From JANQPD01 sp963715655 (lineage in GTDB: Bacteria > Bacteroidota > Bacteroidia > Flavobacteriales > Schleiferiaceae): 64,000 nt of DNA. The position numbers were made by a program, and so were the translations under genes. This document shows, one piece after another, positions 1-8,959 of this stretch; positions within the stretch are counted from its first letter, which is position 1; each line of letters starts with the position of its first letter. The stretch is taken from contig OY970262.1 in assembly GCA_963715655.1 (NCBI GenBank), forward strand, positions 682,001 through 746,000. Reading direction: 5' to 3'. Below the pieces are notes generated by a model, which saw only the letters and a list, made by a program, of their open reading frames with translations, had not been told where the DNA came from and ran no database searches.

Positions 1-138
1 TTAGGCTTGTGGTTTTTAAGCAAAGCAATAAAATTGTATCGTACACATGAAATTAAAGATGCTAAAAAACTTATGCTTACTAGTGTGGTGTACTTGCCTG
101 TTGTGCAATTGATTTATGTTGTAGATAAATTTCTGTAG
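1..138 (+). CDS. ctaB: Protoheme IX farnesyltransferase (heme O synthase), C-terminal end
   Basis: Open from the window edge to a TAG stop; only the last 45 residues are visible. The fragment has the pattern of the end of the CtaB/CyoE family: a short amphipathic stretch (RTHEIKDAKKLM) followed by a last membrane helix (LTSVVYLPVVQLIYVVD). CtaB adds a farnesyl tail to heme B in the inner membrane to make heme O for heme-copper oxidases. The identification rests mainly on position: in Bacteroidota ctaB directly precedes the two oxidase subunit III genes, as here (8 nt to the next start). Start and catalytic residues lie outside the window. Confidence 0.8.
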   Translation, partial: LGLWFLSKAIKLYRTHEIKDAKKLMLTSVVYLPVVQLIYVVDKFL

Positions 139-146
139 AATTAATA

Positions 147-716
147 GTGGAAAAGTTAACAGAGGCAGAAAGAAGAAAGGTACGTAAACCCATGTTGTGG
201 ATTGGCTTAGCCAGTATCACCATGACGTTTGCTGGGCTTACTAGCGGCTACGTAGTAAGTAGATCTTCTTTATTGCCCGATAATAGATGGTTGCAATTTG
301 AATTGCCCATTGAGTTTTATTATGCTACCGGTGTAATTTTACTTACAAGTATTTTTTTAATTTTAGCAAAGCGTAGTGTTAAAGCAGGTGCTAACCCTAG
401 CATTTGGTTGTGGATGGCCTTATTTGGCGGATTTGCTTTTGTTTTTTTACAATTATTTGGTGCCAAAGCAATGGTAAATAGTGGTTTGTTTTTTGCCGGC
501 ATCAGCACTTCGGTTTCCTGGGTTTACGCTATAGCCGGTTTACACTGGTTACACATAGTTTCAGGAATAATAGTTTTAATGGTTACAGTTCATCAAGCCC
601 AAAAAGGGAAATATACATCCGGCAGCCACTATGGTTTGGATTTGTCAGCAATATTCTGGCATTTCTTAGATGCGCTTTGGATTTATTTGTTCTGCTTTTT
701 GGCATTTATTCGTTAA
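147..716 (+). CDS. Cytochrome c oxidase subunit III family protein (first copy)
   Basis: A 189-residue membrane protein of the heme-copper oxidase subunit III family, with about five membrane helices (near residues 17-37, 57-77, 85-110, 118-148 and 165-188). Family marks are the late GLHWLHIVSG segment and the closing IFWHFLDALWIYLF helix. Subunit III packs against subunit I of the terminal oxidase in the inner membrane. The start is a GTG 8 nt after the ctaB stop; no ATG in this frame keeps the charged N-terminus. It is the first of two adjacent subunit III genes, a typical Bacteroidota arrangement; whether both enter one complex cannot be told from sequence. Confidence 0.9.
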   Translation: MEKLTEAERRKVRKPMLWIGLASITMTFAGLTSGYVVSRSSLLPDNRWLQFELPIEFYYATGVILLTSIFLILAKRSVKAGANPSIWLWMALFGGFAFVFLQLFGAKAMVNSGLFFAGISTSVSWVYAIAGLHWLHIVSGIIVLMVTVHQAQKGKYTSGSHYGLDLSAIFWHFLDALWIYLFCFLAFIR

Positions 717-736
717 ACTTGCAAAAAATTTAAGCA

Positions 737-1654
737 ATGGCTGAAGAAGCTTCTATTAAACACACAACAGGGCCTGTTTGGGGCGGTGGAAGACAACCTT
801 TTGGCGCCAGTTATGGCAAGCTAATGATGTGGTTTTTCCTCCTATCAGATGCATTAACGTTTACCGGTTTTCTTACAGCCGTAGGGCTTTTCCGCTTCAA
901 GTTTGAAGATACCTGGCCGGTTGCTGAAGATGTATTTACACACTTTCCATTTATTCATGGCGACAACCCATTGTTGTTTGTGGCCTTAATGACCTTCATC
1001 CTTATCTTATCATCCGTTACCATGGTAATGGCGGTAAATGAAGGACATAAAATGAACCGTAAAGGCGTAATTTTATGGTTAGGTCTTACCATTATTGGCG
1101 GTTTTATGTTCTTAGGTTCTCAAGCTTGGGAGTGGTATCATTTTATTTCTGGAGATAAAGGAGCCGTGCAACTGGAAGACAATACCGTGGTTTACGTAAG
1201 TACTATGGACGGTGAAATTGTAACCTTGCATCAACTTATTGAAGGTTCTGCGGCACCGCACGGTGAGCATTATCATTTTACCACCGAAGAAATGCGCGCT
1301 TCTTTAGCCGCAAATAAAGAATATACACTGCGCTATCCGGGTAAAACTAAAATAGTAATACCACGTGAAGAAGCCTTAGAGCTTGCGGAAAAAGCAGCCG
1401 TAATACAAGGAGCCGGCCTTAGAGAAAATGAATATGGAAATGTACTATTTGCCGATTTCTTTTTCTTCGTAACTGGTTTTCATGGAACACACGTTTTTTC
1501 TGGTGTTTTAATAAATATTATCATTTTTATAAATGTGGTAATGGGTACCTATGATAAGCGTGGCCATTATGAAATGATAGAAAAAGTAGGTTTGTATTGG
1601 CACTTTGTAGATTTAGTTTGGGTATTTGTATTTACCTTTTTCTACCTCGTGTAA
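737..1654 (+). CDS. Cytochrome c oxidase subunit III (second copy, with soluble insert)
   Basis: A 305-residue subunit III of a heme-copper oxidase. Two helices precede residue 100 and one follows to about 128. A hydrophilic stretch of roughly 90 residues (about 130-225) interrupts the membrane part, before two last helices with the family motifs FVTGFHGTHVFSG and YWHFVDLVWVFVFTF. This is longer than typical bacterial subunit III (about 260 residues); the extra length is the insert, which should lie outside the membrane. The gene lies 20 nt after the first copy and 31 nt before coxIV, in the same operon. Confidence 0.92.
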   Translation: MAEEASIKHTTGPVWGGGRQPFGASYGKLMMWFFLLSDALTFTGFLTAVGLFRFKFEDTWPVAEDVFTHFPFIHGDNPLLFVALMTFILILSSVTMVMAVNEGHKMNRKGVILWLGLTIIGGFMFLGSQAWEWYHFISGDKGAVQLEDNTVVYVSTMDGEIVTLHQLIEGSAAPHGEHYHFTTEEMRASLAANKEYTLRYPGKTKIVIPREEALELAEKAAVIQGAGLRENEYGNVLFADFFFFVTGFHGTHVFSGVLINIIIFINVVMGTYDKRGHYEMIEKVGLYWHFVDLVWVFVFTFFYLV

Positions 1655-1685
1655 TTCATAAAATTTAAAATTAAAGAATAGTAAT

Positions 1686-2036
1686 ATGTCACATAACCCT
1701 AACTTACCCAGTGAACATCACGAAAGCCCAGCGGGCACATGGTGGATTTGGAAAGTATTTTGGATTCTTTTAATTGTAACAGCAGTAGAGGTTGCCTTGG
1801 GTATAATTAAGCCAGCTTTTTTGTTGCATGAATTATTAGGAACATCAATCCTGAACATCATATTTATTTTGCTAACGCTTTTTAAAGCATTTTATATTGT
1901 TGCTGAGTTTATGCACTTAAAGTTTGAGCGCACAAATCTTATTTGGACAATAGCGTTGCCCATTTTGATTTTGATTCCTTATTTAGCCTTTATTGTACTT
2001 ACTGAAGGTGGCTATATGAACGTGTTGGCGCAGTAA
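1686..2036 (+). CDS. Cytochrome c oxidase subunit IV (prokaryotic type)
   Basis: A 116-residue protein with three membrane helices (about residues 23-42, 52-75 and 86-107) and a histidine-containing N-terminus. Length, helix layout and the motif FKAFYIVAEFMHLKFE fit the COX4_pro family, the small subunit of bacterial aa3/caa3-type oxidases. It follows the subunit III genes and its TAA stop overlaps the ATG of the next gene by one base, indicating translational coupling with the SCO gene. Confidence 0.88.
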   Translation: MSHNPNLPSEHHESPAGTWWIWKVFWILLIVTAVEVALGIIKPAFLLHELLGTSILNIIFILLTLFKAFYIVAEFMHLKFERTNLIWTIALPILILIPYLAFIVLTEGGYMNVLAQ

Positions 2037-2797
2037 TGAAGAGTAATAAAATTGCCAAAGGGGCGGTGCTAATAGGTTTATTAGTACTGCCCTTTTTAGT
2101 TTACTTTTTTTTGGTATATAGTGCAGAAGAGAATTTCTTTGTAACCCTTAAGTACGTAGGGCCTAAGGAAACGGTGCGTAAAACAGATGGTTCTTATGAT
2201 ACCGTAGCGTACACAATTCCCAAGTTTGGTTTTACTACCCAAGATGATACCCTTTTAACGGATAAGGATTTAAAAAATAAAATTACGCTGGTAAATTTCT
2301 TTTTTACCACATGCCCAAGTATTTGTCCGGCTATGAATTACAACGTTTCGCAAATTCAAGAACGTTTTAAAGGGTATGAAAATTTTCAAGTTGTGTCCTT
2401 TTCTGTAAACCCTAATTACGATTCTGTAGAGGTTCTAAAAAACTATGAATCGGAAATAGGCGCAATACCCGGGCGTTGGTTTTTTCTTACGGGAGATCAA
2501 GACTCTATCTATAATACAGCGCGTGGAATGTTTTTAAGCGCTATGCAAGATGATTTAGCGGATGGAGGTTTTTTACATTCAGAAAACCTAGTTTTAATAG
2601 ATTGGAAAAATCGCATACGCAGTGGTACTGATGAGCAGGGCAATTTAAAAGGGGTGTATAACGGTTTAGAAACCGTTGCTGTAAACGAGTTAAAAGACGA
2701 TATAAAAGTGCTTATTGCTGAATTTGAGAAGGAAAAATCGGTGAATGAATACCGCGCGGAGAAGGAAAAGATGAAAAAAGAGCAATTGGAAAGATGA
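2036..2797 (+). CDS. SCO1/SenC family copper chaperone for oxidase assembly
   Basis: A 253-residue protein with an N-terminal membrane anchor (about residues 9-29) and a thioredoxin-like domain outside the membrane. The copper-binding CxxxC is present (TTCPSICP, Cys93 and Cys97), as is the conserved distal histidine (GGFLHSENL, His181). SCO proteins deliver copper to, or keep reduced, the CuA site of cytochrome oxidase subunit II. The C-terminus is a charged tail rich in Lys and Glu. It overlaps coxIV by 1 nt and the DUF420 gene by 4 nt (ATGA), so it belongs to the oxidase operon. Confidence 0.93.
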   Translation: MKSNKIAKGAVLIGLLVLPFLVYFFLVYSAEENFFVTLKYVGPKETVRKTDGSYDTVAYTIPKFGFTTQDDTLLTDKDLKNKITLVNFFFTTCPSICPAMNYNVSQIQERFKGYENFQVVSFSVNPNYDSVEVLKNYESEIGAIPGRWFFLTGDQDSIYNTARGMFLSAMQDDLADGGFLHSENLVLIDWKNRIRSGTDEQGNLKGVYNGLETVAVNELKDDIKVLIAEFEKEKSVNEYRAEKEKMKKEQLER

Positions 2798-3342
2798 ACG
2801 ATTTAAGTAAAAAAGCCAAGCAAAATAAAGCGGCCACCATTGTAATAGCCACCCTATCTACCGTAGTGCCTATTGCGGTAGCAGCTTTAATTATGTTTCC
2901 TGATACTTTTAGTAGCGATTTAGGAATAGACCGAGGAACTTTGCCACTGTTTCATGCGGTAATAAACGGTACTACCGCCATATTACTATTGCTGGGTTTG
3001 TGGTTTATTCGTTTAAAAAAAATAGCTGCGCATCGCACCGCAATGGTTACAGCTTTTGGCTTATCAGCGCTTTTTTTGGTAAGCTATGTTATTAGTAAAA
3101 TTAACGCAGATCCTATTCCTTTTGGTGGTGAAGGTTTTTCTCGATATTTATATTTTTTCATTTTAGTTACACATATTTTGTTAAGTGTACCGGTGCTGCC
3201 ATTGGCTATGTTTGCTATTTACCGTGGCTTTACGGGTGAGTTTGCTAAGCATAGAAAAATTGTACGCTATACATTTCCAATTTGGCTTTATGTAGCTATT
3301 ACTGGGGTGTTGGTGTATTTATTTATGCAGCCATACTATTAA
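2794..3342 (+). CDS. DUF420 (CtaM/YozB-like) oxidase assembly membrane protein
   Basis: A 182-residue protein with about five membrane helices (near residues 15-33, 50-68, 78-97, 113-140 and 155-178). Length and helix layout fit DUF420. In Bacillus the DUF420 member YozB/CtaM is needed for a functional caa3 oxidase. Its place as the last gene of the oxidase operon, overlapping the SCO gene by 4 nt, supports an assembly role here. The biochemical activity of the family is not settled. Confidence 0.85.
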   Translation: MNDLSKKAKQNKAATIVIATLSTVVPIAVAALIMFPDTFSSDLGIDRGTLPLFHAVINGTTAILLLLGLWFIRLKKIAAHRTAMVTAFGLSALFLVSYVISKINADPIPFGGEGFSRYLYFFILVTHILLSVPVLPLAMFAIYRGFTGEFAKHRKIVRYTFPIWLYVAITGVLVYLFMQPYY

Positions 3343-3443
3343 CTCAAGAGCTATAAGTGTTTCTTAACATTGAGTTATTTCAACAAATATTTTTTTCGTG
3401 TTTAATGCTAGCAATAATACGCGCGTATTTAAGTTAGCCTAAC

Positions 3444-4604
3444 GTGAAGTTACACATGAATTTTTACGGAAAGAAAAATCTTTGGAAGTTTATTCTATTT
3501 ATGCTGGCAGCCATTATAGGCGCGGCTACGCTTTGGTACACCGAGACTTTTTTGAATGTAATGCGTGCGGAGGAAATTCAAAAAGTGGAACGGTTTGGAG
3601 AGGCTTTGCGCTCAATGCTTCGTGCCGATGATGCGGAAAATATAACATGTGAGGTGCTACTAATTAGTTCTAACAAAAGCATTCCGATTATAGTAGAGGA
3701 TGAGTTTGGTAAAATTACCACCTATAATAACATTGATGAGCGTAAGGTAAATGATTCAGTTTGGTTGAATAAGCGAATAAATGAAATGGCATTGGCGAAT
3801 GATCCCATTTTGGTGGACGATGGGTATAATTGCTTCTTTATTTATTACGAAAACTCCCTATTGCTGAGTAAATTAAGGATGTATCCATTAATACTTTTAT
3901 TAGTTATTTCACTCTTTGTAATTATAGCGTATATAGCTTTTAGTAACTCGCGCAAAGCGGAGCAAAACCAAGTGTGGAATGGATTAGCGAAAGAAACGGC
4001 ACATCAAATAGGTACACCTTTAACCTCTTTAATGGGTTGGATGGAATTACTGCGTGATAAGCATACGGAACCCATGATGGTGGCCGAAATGGAGAAAGAT
4101 ATTGCTCGCCTAAACACCATAACGGATAGGTTTTCAAAAATTGGTTCCAAACCCTCTCTAACTAAGCAGTCTTTGAATAATGTATGCAGAGAGGCAGTAG
4201 AATATTTAAAAGATAGAAGTCCGAGTAAAATTGAGGTTACCTATTTTGAAGAAGAAAGCTTGCCGGAGATAATGCTTGAACTGAACAAACCTTTGTTTGA
4301 ATGGACGGTAGAAAACTTAATCCGCAATGCCATAGATGCCATTGAAGGTAAGGGACGAATAGATGTAACGCTTTACGCAGTAGGTAAATTTGTACGACTT
4401 GATGTTGTAGATACGGGTAAAGGTATTTCAGGAAACATGCAACGCACTATTTTTAGGCCGGGATTTACAACTAAGAGCAGAGGCTGGGGTTTGGGTTTGA
4501 GTTTAGCACAACGCATTATTGAAGAATATCACGGAGGCCGCATATTTGTAGCAAAGTCTGAGTTAGGAAAAGGTAGCACCTTTCGTATTCAGCTTAAGAA
4601 ATAA
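3444..4604 (+). CDS. Orphan sensor histidine kinase
   Basis: A 386-residue membrane histidine kinase. Two membrane helices (about residues 13-32 and 147-167) enclose an extracytoplasmic sensor region of about 115 residues with no recognised domain. The H-box is KETAHQIGTPLTS (His187). The ATPase domain follows, with N-box ENLIRNAIDAI and glycine boxes DTGKGISG and GWGLGLSLA. No response regulator gene adjoins it, so it is an orphan in this window. The start is GTG at 3444; an ATG four codons downstream (3456) is equally possible. Its stop overlaps the hemW start by 1 nt, so the two are probably co-translated although unrelated in function. Confidence 0.85.
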   Translation: MKLHMNFYGKKNLWKFILFMLAAIIGAATLWYTETFLNVMRAEEIQKVERFGEALRSMLRADDAENITCEVLLISSNKSIPIIVEDEFGKITTYNNIDERKVNDSVWLNKRINEMALANDPILVDDGYNCFFIYYENSLLLSKLRMYPLILLLVISLFVIIAYIAFSNSRKAEQNQVWNGLAKETAHQIGTPLTSLMGWMELLRDKHTEPMMVAEMEKDIARLNTITDRFSKIGSKPSLTKQSLNNVCREAVEYLKDRSPSKIEVTYFEEESLPEIMLELNKPLFEWTVENLIRNAIDAIEGKGRIDVTLYAVGKFVRLDVVDTGKGISGNMQRTIFRPGFTTKSRGWGLGLSLAQRIIEEYHGGRIFVAKSELGKGSTFRIQLKK

Positions 4605-5728
4605 TGGCCGGTCTTTATTTACACATTCCTTTTTGCAGCAAGGCCTGCGTGTATTGCGATTTCCATTTTTCCACTAATCTATCGCGTAAAGCAGAAATGG
4701 TAGGCGCTATTCAAAAAGAAATAGCCTTGCAGCAACATTATCTTGAAGGAAAAACGCTCGATAGCATTTATTTTGGTGGAGGCACCCCTTCATTATTATC
4801 AGAAAGCGAGTTGAACGATTTGTTAAAAACTACCTACCGTGCTTTTAAGGTGGCGCCCAATGCAGAAATAACGCTAGAAGCTAATCCTGATGATTTAACA
4901 AAAGACAAGTTGCAAACATTGGCAGATGCCGGAATTAATCGTCTTTCTATTGGCGTGCAATCTTTTAGAGATGAAGATTTACGCTTTATGAACCGCAGCC
5001 ATAAAGCAGCGGAAATAGAAATGGCCGTAAAAGCGGCTCAAGATTTAGGTTTAACCAATTTGAGTATCGATCTAATTTACGCCATTCCTAATCTTGATAA
5101 CAACGCATGGGTGCAGAATATGGAAAAAGCGTTGCAACTAAATGTTGCGCATATTTCGGCTTATAGCCTTACGGTAGAAGAAAAAACAGTGCTACACCAC
5201 AAGATTGAGAAGGGAGAAATTGCCGCCCCAAGTGATAAACAGGCAGAAGAGCAATTTAACTTGTTGCACACCTTTACGGATGCAGGTTTTGAGCATTATG
5301 AAATTTCTAATTTAGCAAAAGCTAAGCATCGCGCTAAGCATAATAGTAGTTATTGGATGGGCGCCAATTACTTGGGCGTAGGGCCTTCTGCACATTCTTT
5401 TAATGGCACAAGCAGGCAATGGAATGTTTCAAATAATTTTACCTATTTAAAAGCATTGCAAGCGAATAAAATTCCACAAGAAAAGGAATTACTTAGCCGA
5501 GCAGATCAGTATAATGAATATGTAATGACCAACTTACGCAGGTTGGAAGGCGTGAATAGTGCTGTGGTGAAAGAACTGTTTGGCTCTGAGTTTTATGCGT
5601 ATTTAAAAACGGAAGCAAAAGCTGAAATGGTGAAAGGAAATATTCTAGAGCAAAATGAAATGTTTGTGATTCCTCAAGAAAAACGCTTTTTTAGTGATGG
5701 AATAGCCGCTGCCCTTTTTTATATTTAA
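4604..5728 (+). CDS. hemW: Radical SAM heme chaperone HemW
   Basis: A 374-residue radical SAM protein with CxxxCxxC (Cys11, Cys15, Cys18 in FCSKACVYCDF) binding the SAM-cleaving 4Fe-4S cluster, then FGGGTPSLL and the SIGVQSF strand, both typical of the HemN/HemW group. HemW differs from HemN oxidase by its shorter N-terminus: HemN has an additional segment before the cluster motif, whereas here the motif starts at residue 11. HemW is thought to deliver heme to membrane enzymes, which suits a location just after oxidase assembly genes. It overlaps the kinase stop by one base and ends 3 nt before the next gene. Confidence 0.9.
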   Translation: MAGLYLHIPFCSKACVYCDFHFSTNLSRKAEMVGAIQKEIALQQHYLEGKTLDSIYFGGGTPSLLSESELNDLLKTTYRAFKVAPNAEITLEANPDDLTKDKLQTLADAGINRLSIGVQSFRDEDLRFMNRSHKAAEIEMAVKAAQDLGLTNLSIDLIYAIPNLDNNAWVQNMEKALQLNVAHISAYSLTVEEKTVLHHKIEKGEIAAPSDKQAEEQFNLLHTFTDAGFEHYEISNLAKAKHRAKHNSSYWMGANYLGVGPSAHSFNGTSRQWNVSNNFTYLKALQANKIPQEKELLSRADQYNEYVMTNLRRLEGVNSAVVKELFGSEFYAYLKTEAKAEMVKGNILEQNEMFVIPQEKRFFSDGIAAALFYI

Positions 5729-5731
5729 CCA

Positions 5732-6472
5732 ATGAAAATTACAGTAAAGCATTTTTCTAAAACCTATTCGGTAGATTTAAAACAGGGTATAGATATTAGT
5801 TCGCGCTATGGTTTAAAAGCCTTGGAACCCAAAGCTTGGCAAACACCTGACGTTAAAATTGAACCTTTTAAAGAGGATAATTGGATTGCTGAAGTGAAAC
5901 AAGGCTCGCCTGTAAACTTCTTTAACATTTTTTTTAACCCTCACGGAAATGGTACGCATACCGAAAGTATTGGCCATATTAGAGCAGATCAAGTTAGCAT
6001 AAGCGATGTGCTTACAGAGTTTCATTTTATGGCACGTTTGGTAAAAATGGAAAGCCGAAAAGTGGATGATGATAAAGTAATTACTAAAGATGATTTTTTA
6101 GCTTTAGACATTCCGCTTGACGTGGAAGCGCTCATTTTGAATGTAGATTATTTTGTGCCTGATCATGATTTTAGCAATACAAATCCGCCTTATTTTGAAG
6201 CTACGCTTTTAAATTTTTTAGCCGAAAATGGTGTAAAGCATTTTATAACTAATTTACCTAGTGTAGATAGGGAGCAGGATGCAGGTGCTTTGGCCGGGCA
6301 TAAAGCCTTTTGGAATTTGGGTGGTGCAGCGCGCGTTGAACACACTATTTCAGAACTTGCACATGTGCCGGCAACGGTAGCGCCTGGGTTGTATTTTCTT
6401 AATTTACAAGTTGCGCCCTTTCACAATGATGCAGCGCCAAGTAGAATGGTGTTGTTTCAGTTGAACGCTTAA
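5732..6472 (+). CDS. Cyclase-family metal-dependent hydrolase (KynB-like fold)
   Basis: A 246-residue protein of the cyclase/kynurenine formamidase family. The metal-binding signature of this family (HxGTHxD followed by a histidine) appears as NPHGNGTHTESIGH near residue 71, with Glu in place of the usual Asp. Other marks are FVPDHDFSNTNPPYFE and the C-terminal RMVLFQL strand. Family members hydrolyse amide or ester bonds, but this subgroup is not kynurenine-specific and no tryptophan catabolism genes are nearby, so the substrate is unknown. It follows hemW by 3 nt and ends the operon; 63 nt separate it from the peptidase gene. Confidence 0.75.
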   Translation: MKITVKHFSKTYSVDLKQGIDISSRYGLKALEPKAWQTPDVKIEPFKEDNWIAEVKQGSPVNFFNIFFNPHGNGTHTESIGHIRADQVSISDVLTEFHFMARLVKMESRKVDDDKVITKDDFLALDIPLDVEALILNVDYFVPDHDFSNTNPPYFEATLLNFLAENGVKHFITNLPSVDREQDAGALAGHKAFWNLGGAARVEHTISELAHVPATVAPGLYFLNLQVAPFHNDAAPSRMVLFQLNA

Positions 6473-6535
6473 ACCTATTGGCAAATTAATTACCGAACTA
6501 AATATTTACTTTTAAAATTTTAATCCTTAACACTT

Positions 6536-8203
6536 ATGCAAATGCGTAACAAAACAAAATGTCTGTTTCTTTTTGGAGTTATTCTGTTTAACACCACTCT
6601 TCCTGCACAATCTATGGAAGATATTGACCCCGAACTGGTAAATTGGTATAACAAAGATTATGAAGAGGATAATGTGGTGGGTGTAAGTGTGGATAAGGCC
6701 TACCGTGAACTTTTAGCAAATAAAAAACCTAAAAAAGTAATCATTGTAGCGGTGCTAGATAGTGGAGTAGATACGGCTCATGTTGACTTAGACGGTAGGT
6801 ATTGGATAAATGAAAATGAAATTCCCTACAATGGTATTGATGATGATAACAATGGCTATGTGGATGATAAATACGGATGGAATTATTTAGGAAATGCCGA
6901 TGGTGAAAACATTGAGGATGAAACGCTGGAAATGACCCGAATTGTAGGTAAATACGAGGATCAATTTGAATCTAAAGAGATGGATACAATTGCTCTGGAA
7001 GGGTTGGAGCTGCAAGAATACAACGATTACAAACGTGCGAAAGCGGCTTACGATGAGATGCTTGATAAACGGAAGAAAACTAGAGAAAATCTAGATAGAT
7101 TTAATGCATATTACAACAAGTGTAAAAGCGTATTACAGCAAAAAACAGGTATCATTGTAAAGAATAAAGATGATTTGAAGCCTTTGAGCAAATCAACAGA
7201 TCAAGATGTCAACAGAGCTGCCCGCTTTTTATATTCAATTTATGATGACGGCTTTTCTGATGAAGAATTGAAAGAAGAAATCGATCGTTCTGATTTATTT
7301 CTGAAAAAACATTTGAATGTAAAATACAACCCGCGTGCAGAGATTATAAAAGACAATCCTGAAAGCGCTGTATATACAGGATATGGAAATCCAAATGTTC
7401 AAGGTCCTAAAGCTGATCACGGAACTCCTATCTCCGGGATAATTGCAGGACTCCGAAATAATGATGAAGGAATTAATGGTATCGCGGAAAGCGTAAAAAT
7501 AATGGCCTTGCGTACTACGCCTAATGGTGATGAGCGCGATAAAGATGTGGCATTGGCAATACGATACGCTGCTGATAATGGTGCTAATATTATAAATATG
7601 AGTTTTGGGAAAGATTTTTCTCCTCAAAAACAAATGGTAGATGACGCAATGAAATACGCTTTAAGTAAGGGCGTCCTGTTCATTCACAGTGCCGGAAACG
7701 ATGGTAAAGATTTAGACGAAAACCCTAGTTTTCCAAGTAATCATTATTTAAGTGGCGAGGTTATTCCCGCTTATATAACAGTGGGTGCAAATAATAAAGA
7801 TCGTAATAAATATTTACCTTCTGTTTTTTCTAACTACGGTGAAAAAGAGGTGCATATTTTTGCTCCGGGTGAACGGGTGGTTTCTACTGAAACAGGAAAT
7901 GCGTACAAGGTAATTGATGGTACAAGCTTTAGCGGCCCCGTGGTAACAGGCGTGGCGGCTTTGGTTTGGAGTTATTATCCTGAATTAACAGCAGCGGAAT
8001 TAACCCAAGTGTTAATAAGCACCGCAGAAGTAATTACCAAGCCACGAAAAGTGCGTCAACCCTTACTAACGGGAGAGAAAAGACCGAAAACTAAATTCTC
8101 TGAGTTAAGTGTTTCGGGTGGAGTTGTGAATGCATACAATGCGTTATTTGCTTTACAACAAGAGGAGAATAAAGCAATAGATACTCAGAGTGTTGATGAG
8201 TAA
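6536..8203 (+). CDS. Secreted S8 family (subtilisin-like) serine peptidase
   Basis: A 555-residue subtilase with an N-terminal signal peptide (hydrophobic core about residues 9-24, cleavage likely after LPAQ). The triad is visible: Asp75 in VAVLDSGVD, His295 in DHGTPISG and Ser464 in GTSFSGP, with the oxyanion-region HSAGNDG around 385. Asp and His are separated by about 220 residues; in ordinary subtilisins the gap is a few tens. The extra part (about 125-280) is charged and helix-rich, with a DDDNNGYVDD segment before it that may bind calcium. No C-terminal sorting domain is seen. The gene stands alone with a terminator after it. Confidence 0.9.
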   Translation: MQMRNKTKCLFLFGVILFNTTLPAQSMEDIDPELVNWYNKDYEEDNVVGVSVDKAYRELLANKKPKKVIIVAVLDSGVDTAHVDLDGRYWINENEIPYNGIDDDNNGYVDDKYGWNYLGNADGENIEDETLEMTRIVGKYEDQFESKEMDTIALEGLELQEYNDYKRAKAAYDEMLDKRKKTRENLDRFNAYYNKCKSVLQQKTGIIVKNKDDLKPLSKSTDQDVNRAARFLYSIYDDGFSDEELKEEIDRSDLFLKKHLNVKYNPRAEIIKDNPESAVYTGYGNPNVQGPKADHGTPISGIIAGLRNNDEGINGIAESVKIMALRTTPNGDERDKDVALAIRYAADNGANIINMSFGKDFSPQKQMVDDAMKYALSKGVLFIHSAGNDGKDLDENPSFPSNHYLSGEVIPAYITVGANNKDRNKYLPSVFSNYGEKEVHIFAPGERVVSTETGNAYKVIDGTSFSGPVVTGVAALVWSYYPELTAAELTQVLISTAEVITKPRKVRQPLLTGEKRPKTKFSELSVSGGVVNAYNALFALQQEENKAIDTQSVDE

Positions 8204-8204
8204 A

Positions 8205-8252
8205 AATAAAAAAAGGTGATACAATTTAATTAAATTGTACCACCTTTTTTTT
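8205..8252. terminator. Bidirectional intrinsic terminator
   Basis: A long inverted repeat between two convergent genes: AAAAAGGTG, then a perfect palindrome built on TACAATTTAA/TTAAATTGTA, then CACCTTTTTTTT. A-run and T-run on the two sides give U-tracts in both directions, ending the peptidase (+) and the kinase (-) transcripts. Confidence 0.85.
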
Positions 8253-8261
8253 ACAGTTTAT

Positions 8262-8876
8262 TTAAAAAAGCCCATTCAACTCCGCGTCAATCCTAGTAAT
8301 TATTTTACCCAAATGCTCGGGGTCGTTGGCAAATTTATTTTCGTCAACATTTATAATCAACAGTTTACCTTTATCATAGCCGCTAATCCAAGCTTCATAA
8401 CGCTCGTTTAGCCTGTTTAAATAATCAAGTCTAATATTGTTTTCATATTCTCTTCCCCGTTTCTGAATTTGATCTACCAAAGTGGGAATAGAAGCGCGGA
8501 GATAAATCAGTAAATCTGGTGGTTGTACTAAGCTCTCCATTAATCCAAAAAGTGACTGATAATTTTCATAATCACGGCTGGGCATTAAACCCATAGCATG
8601 AAGGTTGGGCGCAAAAATGTGCGCATCTTCATATATCGTTCTATCTTGAATTACATCGGCTCCGCTGTCGCGAATTTCTTTTACTTGCCTAAAGCGTGAG
8701 TTCAAGAAAAAGATTTGTAGGTTAAAACTCCAACGTTGCATTTCACTGTAAAAATCATCCAAATAAGGATTTCCATCCACCTCTTCATACTCAGGGTTCC
8801 ACTTATAATGTTTTGATAAAAGGGTGGTAAGGGTAGTTTTACCGGAGCCAATATTTCCTGAAACTGCAATGTGCAT
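8262..8876 (-). CDS. Deoxynucleoside kinase (first of two)
   Basis: A 204-residue member of the dNK family that phosphorylates salvaged deoxynucleosides. The P-loop is GNIGSGKTT (residues 7-15). The substrate-side segment EEVDGNPYLDDFY follows, then the DR(S/T)-type motif QDRTIYEDAHIFA, and the arginine-rich lid RGREYE near residue 140. Length is normal. It is the last of three minus-strand genes (GH3, unknown, dNK), 83 nt after the second, and that gap holds its own promoter-like sequence. Which base it prefers cannot be read from sequence. A second, distinct dNK lies at 16077-16724. Confidence 0.88.
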   Translation of the reverse strand: MHIAVSGNIGSGKTTLTTLLSKHYKWNPEYEEVDGNPYLDDFYSEMQRWSFNLQIFFLNSRFRQVKEIRDSGADVIQDRTIYEDAHIFAPNLHAMGLMPSRDYENYQSLFGLMESLVQPPDLLIYLRASIPTLVDQIQKRGREYENNIRLDYLNRLNERYEAWISGYDKGKLLIINVDENKFANDPEHLGKIITRIDAELNGLF

Positions 8877-8926
8877 ATACTATTTTTTATAATCCGAATA
8901 CTTCCTGAAATGAAACAGGTGTTGCG

Positions 8927-8954
8927 CAAAACTACTATTAAAAAGTACACCAAA
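8927..8954 (-). promoter_or_regulatory. Bacteroidota-type promoter for the deoxynucleoside kinase
   Basis: On the minus strand a TTTG (-33 box, 8951-8954) is followed after 16 nt by TAGTTTTG (-7 box, 8927-8934), matching TAnnTTTG. The predicted start point is about 45 nt before the ATG at 8876. Motif match only. Confidence 0.45.
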
Positions 8955-8959
8955 CGGCT

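Noticed and set aside
3340..3377. TAACTCA...TGAGTTA inverted repeat after the DUF420 gene
   Set aside because: The 7-bp arms are 24 nt apart and no T-run follows directly, so it is a poor terminator.
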